A DNA stretch of 64,000 nt from Bacteroidota bacterium (GCA_016714005.1 JADJOA010000003.1:186001-250000), one strand, 5' to 3'. Positions 20,797 to 32,350 are shown, numbered from the stretch's first letter. Made by a program: numbers and translations. The notes: generated from the sequence alone by a model not told the origin.

Positions 20797-22399
20797 TTAC
20801 TTATTGTTAACCAGTTTAAATGATTGCGCTATGTTCTTGTCTTTGGCAATTGCAGTTAAGGTATAAACCCCGTTTGCAAAATTTTGCAACGAAAAGTTTG
20901 ATAGACATACTCGCAGTCAAATGTTTTTACCACTTGCCCAAGCATGTTTTTTATTTCAATATGCAGAACTCTTTGCGCCTTATTATCTATTATAAACATG
21001 CCGGGTTCTAAAGCATAACGCAGGTTTATTAATTTTTTGATGGAGTTAAATCAGTAGTGCCAACGGTGTTGTTAAAAGTTACTGTTTTGCAATTGCTTTG
21101 CCCTAAAGCATAAATGCAAATATCGTAGCTGAATGTGGTTGAGGGTGTGCGATAAGTGCCATTGGGGTTTTTATACAAATGCGATTGTGATTTAAGCGGA
21201 GTGGTAACGCCATCGCCCCAATCAATAGTGGTGCTGTCTGTGCCAATAGTCATGTTACGTACATACACCAAGTTGCCATTGGTGGGCGACTGGTAATTCT
21301 CTACATAAAAATCAATATCTAATGGTGTGTTAAAATTTCCCCATCCTAATGAATCGGAATAGCCGCGCGTAAAACTTGTGCCGGATGAATCTAACCAAGT
21401 AACAGTGCCGTTGATAATATTTAAGGAAGACACGCGGTTTGACTGAACGCTATCAATTACCCATTGATGGGTGTGTATGTTGTAGGCTGCGCAATAAACA
21501 TTGGCAACGGTATCCTTGTTTACAGCAAAGGTTATTATCCTGTCCCTGACAACTGCAAGGCTATGTGCTAAGTTAAAAGAGTGCGGCAATGAGTCGCGTG
21601 TCCATTGGTTTATCCAGGGGTCATTGGCAAACAAATAAGTTTTTATACTATCGCTTGCATAAGCTATGCCGTTGCCTGTTTCGTAAGCTACATTGTTTGA
21701 TACACCAGCTATTTTACAACTGTCATTAGACAGAAAGCTTACTCGATCTCCATTAATTGTAACTAAAATTCCATCTGCATCACCCACACCGCCCTGATCA
21801 TTGTATATAAAACCCGAGTGACCAAACATTCCTTTTTGGACACAGTCAAAACTACGAGCATCTTGTATTTGCACTAATGGATCACCACCTTTAAAATCGT
21901 AAAACCAACCATTACTAAAGCTTGCCAAAAAACCCCATCCGCTATTGTAAGAGTAGGTATATAAATCAAACGTATTATTTACAACATCATAATAAAGCAA
22001 ATTTTCCCTTTCGTTTGATTGAATAATGCCGCAAGAATAAAACTGAACCGAATTGCCGAGAATGTTACCAAAATCGGGACAATTGCCGTTATCTATACTG
22101 TCTTTAACAAAGGCATGGTTGTTAATGTCGTATGCAATAATGTGCGTTTCGCTACTAATGTTGGTAGCATAGTAAAATAAACCCCCGTTAACATTTGAAT
22201 AAATGCTGCCTTGATAAACAGGTGTTGAGTCAACAACAGTAACCTGTAAAATAGAGTCGTAACAGGAGTAAACAAAATAGCTGTCTTGCAAATTAAGCTG
22301 CACTTGGTTTACCTGTATGGGATACATCTGCCATACCTCTTGCGCAGGCGATGAGTTTATAAATGCCAAAAACAAAACGAGTGTAAATAGTTTTTTCAT
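20797..22399 (-). CDS. Secreted PKD-type protein with frameshifted T9SS sorting domain
   Basis: Start at 22399 (MKKLFTLVLFLAFINSSPAQ) gives a signal peptide. Residues 25-390 form a repetitive beta-rich region of unknown function. A PKD-like segment follows (TTIDWGDGVTTPLKSQSHLYKNPNGTY). The open frame stops at 21029 after TDLTPSKN. Adjusting an A-run there continues KLINLRYALEPGMFIIDNKAQRVLHIEIKNMLGQVVKTF, and after another shift near 20890 NFANGVYTLTAIAKDKNIAQSFKLVNNK, which is a complete T9SS type A sorting domain ending at 20797. The 3' 230 bases are therefore coding, not intergenic. Confidence 0.75.
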
Positions 22400-22537
22400 G
22401 GGCATTAAAATTTTAGCTCCACCAAAAGTAAAATAAATTGTATACGCTAATATGCTCCCCCACCCCTTCTTTTTCTCCTAACCCTATAATACCTTTGGCT
22501 TTACCTGAAATTTTTTATGCAGTTTCAACAACTTTAT

Positions 22538-23773
22538 TTAGCATTTTACAAACTTCCTCACAATGTTTTTTTTACCATCAGCAATTTGCACAGTATAAAC
22601 TCCAGTTTTAAATTTACTTGCGTTAATCTTATAATTTGAAACGACATTAGTAGCCGTATAAACTTTTTTTCCTGCGCTATCGGAAATTATTATTTCCAAA
22701 TTTTTCGCTCCATTTAATTTGCTTGCCGAAACAATAACGTAATCAGTGCAAGGGTTAGGGTATATCTTCAAATCAATTGGTAAAGCCGCGGCATCATCTA
22801 TTCCGGTGGTACTGTCGGGTGTATATTCATAAAACGAATTTAAATTTCCGGTTTGCAAATTATATCCACAACCCGTGTAGCCCTTTTGCCCAATACTAAA
22901 ACCACCTTGTATACCCGCACCAGCGGTAATCGGATAGCTGCTTTTGGTTGTCCAGGTATTAGCAATAGGATTGTAAGCATAAAAATCGTTATAACAATTA
23001 CTTATTACACCATTGGTAACAATTTCGCCCATGCCGGCATAACCAATATTATTAATAGAAAAAAAGCCAAGCTGAAACCGTGGCAGACCCGGAAAATTTG
23101 CTTTCTGTGTCCACGAATCAGCTAATGGATCATACTCCCACATGTCATTCACAAAATTATAATTGGGGTAGCCTACACTACCGGCACCTATATACCCTTT
23201 TCCATTTAGCGCAAAATAAAATGCATGAAACCTTGAAGCACCCGGAAAAACTGCAACAGGTGTCCATACATCTGTGGTATCATTATAAACATAAAAATCT
23301 TTAAACGTATTGGTGTTATTATTTCCAAAACCGGCATACGCTTTATTTCCAATAGTAAATCCCATCCCGCCTTGTCTTTGTGGTCCAGGAAAGTTCGCCT
23401 TCTGTGTCCATGTATTAGTTGGCTGGTCATATTACCACATATCATTAAATAATGGATTAACCTGGTTCCAGCCTGTTCCTACATAACCTTTGCTGCCAAG
23501 TGAAAAATATCTAGGAGTGTAGCGTGCGGTACCCGGGCAGCTAGCCTTTTGGGTCCAGCTATCTGCGGAAGGATCATACTCCCAGAAATCGTTCTTAAAA
23601 TTATAAACCGGATAACTATCTGTACCTATTCCAATATATCCCTTGCCTCCAATAGAAAAAATGCAACTGCCGTTACGTGGTGTGCCGCTAAAGTTTGCTT
23701 TTTGTATCCATTGGTTGGAATAAGAAAAATGCAGTGAATAAAAAGCAAGAATGAAGCATAAGGTTTTTTTCAT
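22538..23773 (-). pseudogene. Kelch-repeat T9SS cargo protein with one in-frame TAA
   Basis: Signal peptide MKKTLCFILAFYSLHFSYS, then six or seven kelch units (GGKGYIGIGTDS...DFWEYDPSADSWTQKA, GSKGYVGTGWNQ, GNKAYAGFGNNN, NGKGYIGAGSVG...DMWEYDPLADSWTQKA, NNIGYAGMGE, GQKGYTGCGY) forming a beta-propeller. A type A sorting domain ends the protein (LKIYPNPCTDYVIVSASK to KKNIVRKFVKC). In the second unit the codon after DMW is TAA (23432-23434), where sister units have Glu (WEYD). The frame is otherwise continuous from 23773 to 22538, so one GAA-to-TAA change interrupts it. Confidence 0.85.
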
Positions 23774-23847
23774 AGCTGAAAGAGTTGACTTATGCTTTCA
23801 AATTTATAACACAGCTATTAAAAAAGTAGTTTTAAAAACTTATTTGC

Positions 23848-26338
23848 TCACCTCCTGCTAACCACCACCTTTTTAACGGCTACATCTTTTTCTGTTTGCA
23901 GTTTAAGTTGGTACATGCCGTTAGCCTGGTTGCTTAAATCAACCACTACCCTGCTATTTGCTGTAAACTCTTTTGTAAAAACCTGCCTGCCTGTTACATC
24001 AAGCACTGTAACCACCCCGGCTGCATTGCCTGCATTAAAGTAAGTAATGCCTGAGGTGGGATTAGGGCTTAGGCTACTGTTACTTAATGAATTTACATTA
24101 CTAATTCCCAAAGGATTTATGCAGGATATTTCGGCAACCCATCCGCTATCGGTAACGCCTTCATCAGAATGGAAAACAAACGTTAAAGCCCCCGATGAAT
24201 GTGTGGAAGTAATAATGCCGGGGCTGTTAATTCCACAATACTCGCCAATCAGAAATGGCGAGGCTACAGTAAACCCGCTGTAAATGCGCAGGTAATCGTA
24301 ATTACAGTTTACTTCATACTCTAAATTAAACGAATTAAAATCAACCCTCACCTTATCCGTACTAACCACCGGGAAAAAAGTTTGTGTAAAATCCATGTAA
24401 TCGCTGTAATTGCTTAATGCGCCCGGGTCGTAATAAATGGCTGAACAAACCGTATCGGTATTATTACTCATGGTAACAGTAACACCTGCTGTAAAATTTT
24501 TAGTAATGTAAATGGAATCAACACCATCTGATACAGCAAAACGCAAACTGTATTGCGTGCCCAGCGGGGTGGCAGGATCTAAACTTACACTAAACGCAGC
24601 AGGCACTTGTTGCGAAACATTTATAACCCCGGCATTAACCGCAGCAGTGTTTACAGTAACATATACTGAATTTACCCCTACAGCCATACAAGTTACAATT
24701 GCATTTGCCGAGTTAATTTGCCCATTGTTAATTACATTCACATTAAAATCTCCACTCTCGGCAGCTTCAAGATATCCATTGGCATTGTTATCGTTTGTAA
24801 TGTTTATGTATTGCAAATTTAAATCAGGACCTGCAGCACCTATACCCAACTTGTAAGTCATAGGATCGTTAACGGCACCAATATCCCAAATGCGCAAGCC
24901 GCTGGGGTCGCCATTATAAAAGTTAGAGTTTGGTGTGGTGGTGGCACTAAACTCATCATACACACCGGCAGTAAAACAAGCAACATTCTGGTTATTGTAA
25001 TTATTGTTGGCATGTTCTAAAAAACTTCGTGATGCGTGGTTTGGTTATCGCCATTGCGGTCAATATGCCAAACGGTTAAACCCTCATCATCAATATACGT
25101 GCTCCTGCCAAACTGCATACGGTTTTGAAAAAGGAAAAACTCATTGGTATCATTAATATTTCTGTACAGGTAACTTACGCGCGAGTTAGCAGTGTCTATA
25201 TTAATGCCGTTGTAATTGGTAACATCTATTACTGTTGCCCATCCGGCATTGTTAAGAAACAACGGGTTGGGTATGGTTGGGTTGTGATAATCGCCATACC
25301 AGCACATCACATCAAAAGCACCAATGCCATCGGGCCCGGTAGTACTGTTGTATTTATATGTATCGGGCCATTTGCCTATCATGTGTCCGTTTTCGTGCGC
25401 TACCACAGCAAGTTCAAGCGGGCTGTTGGCGGGCGAGCAATTATAATCGTAAGTAGAAACACCATCGGCACTAAAGTTTGTGTAAGTTCCTTTATGATGC
25501 CACATGCCCTGCGCCCAAACAGGCGGATAACCCGTGTACATTAAGTTAATAGCGGTGATGGTGCTATCGGGGTTTATAGATAGAGTTGAAAAGTCAAAGC
25601 CTTGCGCATCAATCCAGTTTAGCGCCAAGCCAAGTATTTGTTGTGCACCCACTGCATAAGGCATTGCATCGTATGCTGCAAAAGTTAAAGGAGCCCGGAA
25701 GTATCCAAACACTTCGTTTTCGTAATCAAGCAAACCGCCCGAAATATCAGAATAGTATTGTCGTAGCGAACCATTGTTGCCAAAGCCGGTGTAGTTTAAC
25801 CCGTTGCAAAAATCAACAAAGTCTGAAATGGGCAATGTTCCCGGCTCATCAGAAAATCAACTACTATGCAAAGCCCTTTTATGTTACCCGATACAGGATT
25901 GATGGGAGTGCCATTAAGTACATTAGCAGCGTTTGGCATTTTAAAATTGTTCCGTGAGGCTGTAGCACCTAACTGTGTTATGTTTTGGTTAATGGTTTTA
26001 TTACGCGATTTCTCATTTACATCAATATGTTTTGCAAAAGGCAAATTGTTTTTTAGAGATGCCATATTGTTTTTTACACCAGCGTAAACTATACCTGTTG
26101 AAATAAGTTGGCTTCCGTCAGCAGAAAGTTTTGCATAGCAAATGTAATTGGTGGCAGCATCGCGTATTACTGTGTAGCCATCTAACCCTTCGGCTCGCAT
26201 GTAGTACTCGGTGCCAAAAAGTTTTACATCAACCATAGTTCCATCAGGTTGTTTAAATGACTGTACTTTGCCATTAAAAACAGATGCTTGTGCCTGCATT
26301 GTAAAAAGCATTAAAACAAAAAGTGAAAGTTTTTTCAT
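23848..26338 (-). CDS. M6-family secreted metalloprotease with CUB and T9SS sorting domains
   Basis: Signal peptide MKKLSLFVLMLFTMQAQAS, then an M6 (immune inhibitor A-like) propeptide region (DVKLFGTEYYMRAEGLDGYTVIRD). The catalytic domain carries AVVAHENGHMIGKWPDTYKY (HExxH zinc motif) and GIGAFDVMCWYGD with the conserved Met downstream. A CUB domain follows (CSAIYYDPGALSNYSD ... NYDYLRIYSG ... LTFVFHSDEGVTDSGWVAEISC). The last 80 residues are a type A sorting domain (SLSPNPTSGITYF ... VLDVTGRQVFTKEF ... NGMYQLKLQ). Frame shifts near 25840 and 25020 divide the gene into three pieces that abut. Likely a secreted protease of about 820 residues. Confidence 0.87.
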
Positions 26339-26497
26339 TTTGATATGGTTTGGGGTAACGATTTTAAGAGGAGTGTAAATTTAAAATAATGCTTCAAAAA
26401 TCCATACTGCATTTAAGATTTTAAATACCTAATATTATGTAGCAGTAAAACCCGCCTTTCTTTCTAATTGTTTACTTTAGTTAACACTATTAAAATT

Positions 26498-27595
26498 ATG
26501 CGTTTAGTTTTTTTTATTGCCTGTTTCATTACCTCCATTGTTTCTTTTGCACAAAAAACTGCCGATACAATAAATGTGCGCACCAATAACAGCATGGGCA
26601 TAGGCGCAGGGTTGCATTATGGTTTTATTTTTGCGCATACCAAGGAAGTTGAAAATACAGATGGTTCTAAGCCTTATGGTATTGAAGTTGATTTTTTTAA
26701 ACAACTAATTAAAAACCCTGCCTGGGATGAGTGCCGTTGTTACCCGCGTACGGGATTAGTACTTTCTTATTTTGATTTTGACAGTCGCATTCTTGGCAAA
26801 GGAATAAATGCAGGCTGGTATGTTGAACCTTTCTTTTCTGTTAAACATCGTTTAAATATTTCCATGAAGGGAGTGGCTGGTGTATCTTACCTCAATAAAC
26901 CCTATAACACTAAAACCAATCCCGAAAACAATTCATACAGCACGCGCGTCAGCTTTTACCTTGCAATGGGCCTGGGCTTAAACTTTAAAATAAATAGCAC
27001 CCTGTCCACAAAACTTTCTGCTTACTATAACCACAGCTCAAACGGTGCGGTAAAGGAACCCAACAAAGGCATTAACTGGCCTGCCACTACCTTGCACGTT
27101 TATTATACATTGCGAAGGGCAGAATTTCCTGAAGTAAAAAAGAAGAAATTGGCAGAATACCGTAAGCTGCCTGTGCGGAAAGAGGCGTATATGTTTGCAT
27201 CGCAGCGGTTATTGCGCAATGAAAACACGCACTACTTTATAACGGGTGCGGGATTTAATTCCGGCAAACAAATATCGGGCATGAATGCACTTACGGCAGG
27301 CGTTGAGGCTGTTGCCGATTATACCGTGCGCAAGCGTTTAGAGCGCGATGGCGGAAATGAAAATAACTTTTTGCAGGCAGGCATTAACTTAGGACACGAA
27401 TTTCTAATGGGCAAGTTTACTTTTAGCCAGCAATTAGGAATATATATTCTTGAGCCTTCGGGTTATTTTGATGATGTTTACCAACGCTATGGACTTACTT
27501 ACTTTTTAAATAAGCACCTGGGAGCAGGCATTAGTCTTAAAGCACACAGGCAGGTAGCCGCCTTTTTAGACGGAAGGGTTTTGTACAGGTTTTAG
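26498..27595 (+). CDS. Acyloxyacyl hydrolase / PagL-like lipid A deacylase
   Basis: Outer-membrane beta-barrel expected to trim acyl chains from lipid A. The ATG at 26498 gives MRLVFFIACFITSIVSFAQ, a clean signal peptide; the earlier in-frame start adds a useless leader. The barrel has alternating aromatic strands and the conserved motif YYNHSSNGAVKEPNKGINWP at about residue 180, resembling the PagL His-Ser active region with a downstream Glu/Asn. 365 residues, intact, and the only plus-strand gene between the two IS110 copies apart from the lipoprotein at 30.2 kb. Confidence 0.72.
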   Translation: MRLVFFIACFITSIVSFAQKTADTINVRTNNSMGIGAGLHYGFIFAHTKEVENTDGSKPYGIEVDFFKQLIKNPAWDECRCYPRTGLVLSYFDFDSRILGKGINAGWYVEPFFSVKHRLNISMKGVAGVSYLNKPYNTKTNPENNSYSTRVSFYLAMGLGLNFKINSTLSTKLSAYYNHSSNGAVKEPNKGINWPATTLHVYYTLRRAEFPEVKKKKLAEYRKLPVRKEAYMFASQRLLRNENTHYFITGAGFNSGKQISGMNALTAGVEAVADYTVRKRLERDGGNENNFLQAGINLGHEFLMGKFTFSQQLGIYILEPSGYFDDVYQRYGLTYFLNKHLGAGISLKAHRQVAAFLDGRVLYRF

Positions 27596-27596
27596 G

Positions 27597-28010
27597 TTAC
27601 TTTATTTTGGCAGAAATATTAATAAGCTCTTCCAACACTTTTACATCTACATCCTCCAATTTATTAATGTAAAGGCAGCCCACACCGGTTTTGTGCTTAC
27701 CTAATTTTTTAAGCACATTGACATGTTGTTTAATATCCAGCACTAAGTGCAACGAGAAATTTGCTTTACGTGGCGAAAACCCAATTTTAAACCAATCTAC
27801 CTCTCTTCCTGTGGCAGGGCTCTTGTATCTTTTATCACCAAAACCAATCATAGATGTACCCCATATTTTTGGTTTTTCTTTGGTGGCTTTTTCCATCATT
27901 TTTAAAATGGCAAGAGCATCCTTACGCTTTTGCTCATCGGGCAGGTTATTAATAAATGCATCAACACTTAGTTCTGTTGGTTTGGTTTTTATTTGGGCTA
28001 CTTTGCTCAA
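27597..28010 (-). CDS. DUF1801-domain protein
   Basis: 137 residues. Matches the DUF1801 (YdhG-like) pattern: FINNLPDEQKRKDALAILKMMEKATKEKPKIWGTSMIGFGDKRYKSP, then DWFKIGFSPRKANFSLHLVLD and KHKTGVGCLYINKLEDVDVKVLEELI. Small soluble protein; the biochemical role of the family is not established. Convergent with the preceding gene, whose stop is immediately adjacent. Confidence 0.82.
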   Translation of the reverse strand: MSKVAQIKTKPTELSVDAFINNLPDEQKRKDALAILKMMEKATKEKPKIWGTSMIGFGDKRYKSPATGREVDWFKIGFSPRKANFSLHLVLDIKQHVNVLKKLGKHKTGVGCLYINKLEDVDVKVLEELINISAKIK

Positions 28011-28130
28011 GCGGTGAAATGTAAATGGTCAATTGTCAATTGTGAACCTAACTGTCGTCAGGCAAGTTAGCGAATGAATAATTTTTTGTATTGATCAGCG
28101 GAATAAGAAAGCTTTAACAGATTGCTACTT

Positions 28131-29795
28131 CTACTGCTTTACAACTTTAATAACATTGCTGCCTGCTCTTACAAAATAAACACCAGCACTCCATTGCTGA
28201 GTGTTAATGTTTGCGCTGGTTTTTTCATCTCCCCAAAAAATTTCCTCTCCCATAATATCATACACTTTTATCAGCGCATTTTGAGTACTCGTTTTATCAG
28301 CAACGTGCAAGTTGTTTTTAAAAGGATTAGGGTAAACAACAAAAGTTTTTTCTTTTTCAATTTGGTATAATGATGTAACTACACCCAAAAGACCATCATT
28401 GGTAATATTTTGTGCATACACCCCATAATCATTTCGAGTATCGTCCCACACTGCCACCACCTGGTTATTGTAAAACAAACCCAATGTTAAATCATCTTTG
28501 CCCGATGTGTTTGAGCAAATTGTTACAGGATTTGTCCACGTTAAATTTCCTGAAAAGTCATTTTTTACAGCTGCAAGCGTTTGTGATAAAGAATTGCTGC
28601 CAACTGAATAGAAGGTAATAACACCATTGTTTGTAATACTCAAATCTCTTGGATCGTTATACACTGCCGACACCGGAAGTAGTTGAACAGAATTTGCACC
28701 CAACAATACATTACCGGTTGCGGCATCAATCTTTTGCATATAAACACCGCTTTGCCCCTGGCTTATGTCTGTAACTTTAAGTAAAACCCAAAACGAATTA
28801 TTTGAGCTATCATACTTAGCATTGCCTACAAAGTGCTGTGTATTGGCCAGTGCGCATGCAACATTTCCGATAGTATTCCATGTGGTGCCTGTTCCGCTTA
28901 CGTGTTGCACGTATACATCGGTTTGAGATGGTGCTGCTGCATTGCCTGTGTTAAATGCCACAAAAAACCCATCATTGTTATCGCTTACTGCTGCCGGAAA
29001 AAAGAAAAACGGAATGGTTTTATTAGATACCTGTACAGGAGTTGCCCATAATTTTGCACCGTTAGTGTCAAACCTTTGTGCATACATAACAGATGCTGCT
29101 GCCGGAAAACTGCCGGTTTCCTGCACATAAAGCATTACAGCATCATCGGTGCCGGCAGCTACAAACGTGGGGCGCGAAAATTTTTTTGCATTAGTAGAAT
29201 CAATAACACGTTGTGTGTTTGCCCATAAAATATTTCCTGCCGGGGAAATTTTTTGAATGGCAACCCATTTATTAGAACCTGCATTGGCACTCCATCCAAC
29301 AATTACGTTATTGGAGTTTGTTATACCTATGGCAGGTGCCAATCCTTCAGTGGAAACAGGGTCTATTAACGAAATGCCGACCAAACCCCACAACGGATTT
29401 CCGCCAACATCAATTTTATACACTACTACATTTAAATTGCCAGCAGTGCGAATATCCTGAAAGGCAACAATGACATCGCCATTTTGGTCAACTTTTAAAT
29501 CATAGCGAAACAATGCAGTTGATTGTGGAAGATTACTAACCAACACACCGGGAGCAGACCATAGTTTGTTACCGGCAGTGTCCAGCAATTGCATCCTTAA
29601 CTGATAACCACCGGCAGCGCTTTCAAAAAAAGAGATATAAGTTTTTCCATCAGCGCGTGTTGCAGATAGTGGCGTTTCTTCTCCTGTACCAATGGCATCT
29701 TTAACGGTGGTGTTAAGCGCAGTATTACTTGTCCATTGCGAAAATGACAAGACTGGAAGAATTAAAAGTAAAACAAGAGAAAAATTTCTTTTCAT
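28131..29795 (-). CDS. Secreted repeat protein with T9SS sorting domain
   Basis: Start at 29795 (MKRNFSLVLLLILPVLSFSQ) gives a signal peptide; the longer in-frame start has a polar leader. The 554-residue body contains repeats of the type QLLDTAGNKLWSAP, KIDVGGNPLWG, KISPAGNILWANT, RFDTNGAKLWATP and NDFSGNLTWTNP, suggesting a beta-propeller of repeats about 60 residues long. The type A sorting domain ends it (FVVYPNPFKNNLHVADK ... IKVYDIMGEEIFWGD ... SAGVYFVRAGSNVIKVVKQ). Intact. Confidence 0.82.
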   Translation of the reverse strand: MKRNFSLVLLLILPVLSFSQWTSNTALNTTVKDAIGTGEETPLSATRADGKTYISFFESAAGGYQLRMQLLDTAGNKLWSAPGVLVSNLPQSTALFRYDLKVDQNGDVIVAFQDIRTAGNLNVVVYKIDVGGNPLWGLVGISLIDPVSTEGLAPAIGITNSNNVIVGWSANAGSNKWVAIQKISPAGNILWANTQRVIDSTNAKKFSRPTFVAAGTDDAVMLYVQETGSFPAAASVMYAQRFDTNGAKLWATPVQVSNKTIPFFFFPAAVSDNNDGFFVAFNTGNAAAPSQTDVYVQHVSGTGTTWNTIGNVACALANTQHFVGNAKYDSSNNSFWVLLKVTDISQGQSGVYMQKIDAATGNVLLGANSVQLLPVSAVYNDPRDLSITNNGVITFYSVGSNSLSQTLAAVKNDFSGNLTWTNPVTICSNTSGKDDLTLGLFYNNQVVAVWDDTRNDYGVYAQNITNDGLLGVVTSLYQIEKEKTFVVYPNPFKNNLHVADKTSTQNALIKVYDIMGEEIFWGDEKTSANINTQQWSAGVYFVRAGSNVIKVVKQ

Positions 29796-30195
29796 CAGTA
29801 TATATTTTATAAAGGTAATTGTCAGATGGAATACGCCATATTCATTTCGGTTGTTATACAAAAATTGCATATGGCTATTTCATGATGATGCAAATTGTTG
29901 TTGTTTACAATAGTAAGTAATTAAAGTTAGAGCCCACAGCAATGTGTAGTTTGCATTTGATAATTGTTGTATTAAGATTAGTATGCAGGCTGCCGGTAAA
30001 AGAAATGTTTATTGTTGAGGAGGTATTTATGGCATCCATAACGGAATTGGATATGCGTGGCACCTACCCTCAGGTTTAGGTAAGGGCGCAAATACAAATG
30101 ACTTGGGCGCAGCCTAGTGCTTAATGCAGGAGAAAATCTTGTTTGTACTTCAATTCTAAATAAGTATTATTATTGTAAGCACTAATCAAAAAAAA
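29796..30195. other. Intergenic region, no supported gene
   Basis: Divergent promoter space between the T9SS gene (minus) and a lipoprotein gene (plus). A 16-codon ORF at 30029-30079 follows GAGGAGG but is too short to claim. I see no tRNA or strong hairpin. Confidence 0.5.
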
Positions 30196-30201
30196 ATGAA
30201 T

Positions 30202-30750
30202 ATGAAAAAACTTCCTTTAAAACTATTATTGGGTGTTATTACCCTTTTGGGTGTTGTAATTTTAGATGGCTGCAACTGCAACCCCTGCCCGCTGGGCACA
30301 CAGGTTACACTGCCTGCATCAGATGCCACAGGTCCTGATTTTGCAGGAATACTTGCCTCCTTTCAAAATGAAACACAACCACATATTTCTGTTTCAAATA
30401 CCATAGCAGCACAAACAACAACAGTTTTAACAACCGATGTAATAAACATTTTGGCATCGGGTGGCGACCCTGAGGGAGCAAAAGCAATAAAAATATGGGT
30501 GGAAGAAACAGGTTTTAGAAACCCCGGGCAGCAAATAGGACCAGGATTGTTGGCTGCTCCTGAAGCTGAAATGGTAATTACCGGTAACCCGGGTGATAAG
30601 GTATGTACGCCACTTCGCAAGTCGTTTGATTTAAAAGTTGCAGACCATATGCGAAATTATGATCGTGTGCGCTTACGCGTGTTTGCCGAAACTGTTAACT
30701 TTAATAATCAAAGTACATTTTCAAACTCTATTACTTTTTCTACGCAGTAG
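30202..30750 (+). CDS. Hypothetical lipoprotein
   Basis: MKKLPLKLLLGVITLLGVVILDGC is a lipoprotein signal with lipobox LDGC followed by NCNPCP. The ATG at 30202 and another at 30196 are both possible. The mature part (about 160 residues) is beta-rich, with KAIKIWVEETGFRNPGQQIGPG and DRVRLRVFAETVNFNNQSTFSNSITFSTQ; I recognise no family. Intact and adjacent to IS110 copy 2. Confidence 0.6.
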   Translation: MKKLPLKLLLGVITLLGVVILDGCNCNPCPLGTQVTLPASDATGPDFAGILASFQNETQPHISVSNTIAAQTTTVLTTDVINILASGGDPEGAKAIKIWVEETGFRNPGQQIGPGLLAAPEAEMVITGNPGDKVCTPLRKSFDLKVADHMRNYDRVRLRVFAETVNFNNQSTFSNSITFSTQ

Positions 30751-30811
30751 TTTGCAAGGAAAATGTTTTTGCTTGAGGTGGTAGACCTTATTCTGAAAAT
30801 AAGGTAGCTGC

Positions 30812-30837
30812 AAGCCTGATAATTAAAAGGCAATGAG
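30812..30837. repeat. Direct repeat flanking IS110 copy 2, left
   Basis: AAGCCTGATAATTAAAAGGC plus a few bases recurs with small changes at 32568-32594, on the other side of the IS, 14 bp beyond its right end but about 90 bp before its left end. Confidence 0.45.
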
Positions 30838-30978
30838 GCGCAGCCTTGAGGCTACATAAGCTGTTTATAACGGGATAGGCATGCGTAACCTGTCAGGGGC
30901 GCAAACACGCAAGGCTAAGGGGCGACCTGACAGTTATACCGTACAAAAGCAAATAAAATTGTAAACTATTTTATAAGT

Positions 30979-32350
30979 TTACACTGGTGCAATTTGATGA
31001 TCCCGCACTTGTTCAGCACTGCTGACTTGGGGCTCGGATTGCGCCTTTCTTTTTTTGCTTTGTATGTTACTGATGGGAGCATCAGTATCTAATGCCTGAT
31101 ATCTTCTTTTTGTTTTTAGTTCTTCTTTTTTATTGTCGGGCTGTTGTTTAATTTTTTTTGTTTGATTGTTTTTATCTGTTGTTGCATTGTAGGGCTGTGT
31201 ACTGGTGAGTACGCCCCATATCATACGCAGCATTTTGTGCATAATTACGCCAATTGCCTGTTTGTGATTTTTGCCTTTGCTGCGGTGGCGGTGGTAAATG
31301 TTCTTTAAATGTTCATCGTGCAGCACGCTGGTTTGTGCACACATGTATAACAAGGCGCGCATGCCGGAGCGTCCTTTTTTGCTCATGCGGTAAGCAAATT
31401 GTTTATCGCCACTTTCTTTCATTACAGGATGCAAACCAAAGTATGATGCCAGGTGTGATGGTGTGGCAAAGCGATGGATGCTTTCAATCTCAATCATGAT
31501 GGCTGCTGCACTGTAAGATGCAATGCCCGGAATGGTGTCTATTAAATCTACTTCTGCTCCTTTGCAATTATCTGCAGGTAATTTTTGTGTTCGTCTATCA
31601 ACTCTTGTTTATCGGCAATTTGTTTTGCTAAGCTCTTTATTAAAAACTCCTGCACACTGTTGTTGCGTGATGTGGTGCTGTTTTTTGCTTTGTTGATAAT
31701 GGAAAGCGCTTTATCGTGCGTTACGTTTTTAATTTTTGAGAGTTGTTCAACTTTAAGTTTTTCAATGGCAGCAGGTGATGGATATTTTTTAATACATCCA
31801 ATACCCATGCAGGCATTCCCTGTTTGCAATAGCGCATCAGTTCAGGAAAGGTGCTGTACAAAACCATTTTCATTTCGTTAATAAGCTGCGTGTTTTGCTT
31901 TTTGAGCAGTGCAATGTGTTTGCTCATGCTGCGGTAAGAACTGTAAATATTATCAGGCACATCATACTTTACTTTTTCTGCATGGCTGATTATGTACTGT
32001 GCAATATAACGCGAGCTGAGTGCATCGGTAACGTTGCGTTCTAAAGAAGCGGCTACGTTGTTTTTTACTCCACTGGGGTTTAGTCGCGCTACCTTTATTG
32101 GTAATTCTTTTTTCAAAACAATTAGCCAGTTATACCAGTTGTTTTCAAAACCACCGGTGCTTTCTACTGCGCAGTACATGGTGCTGATGTTGTGTTGTAA
32201 AGTAAATTGCTTTAACAGTTTTTTCAATGCATCATGACCACCGCATGTATCATCTAACTGAAATACTTTTTCCAACTCTTGTTTTTCTTTGTCAAGCAAG
32301 GTAAAGTCGGCATAGCCCTTGCTTACATCAATTCCTAAATACGCTTCCAT
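30979..32350 (-). CDS. IS110-family DEDD transposase, copy 2 (frameshifted)
   Basis: Site-specific DEDD recombinase. The N-terminal RuvC-like domain runs from MEAYLGIDVSKGYADFTLLD through AVESTGGFENNWYNWL, VARLNPSGVKNNVAASLERNVTDALSSRYIAQYI. A coiled linker follows (LKKYPSPAAIEKLKVEQLSKIKNVTHDKALSII). The C-terminal transposase_20 domain has IDTIPGIASYSAAAIMIEIESIHRFATPSHLASYFGLHPVMKESGDKQ ... KGRSGMRALLYMC, where the catalytic Ser of IS110 recombinases lies, and a Lys-rich tail. Frame shifts near 31790 (T-run) and 31565 split an otherwise complete frame of about 457 residues. Confidence 0.86.

Noticed and set aside
28049..28075. CTAACT/AGTTAG hairpin as a terminator
   Set aside because: Six-base arms with no T-run; kept only as a possible member of the GTCAGG repeat family.
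30029..30079. 16-codon ORF behind GAGGAGG
   Set aside because: Too short to support; strong Shine-Dalgarno sequences are little used in Bacteroidota.
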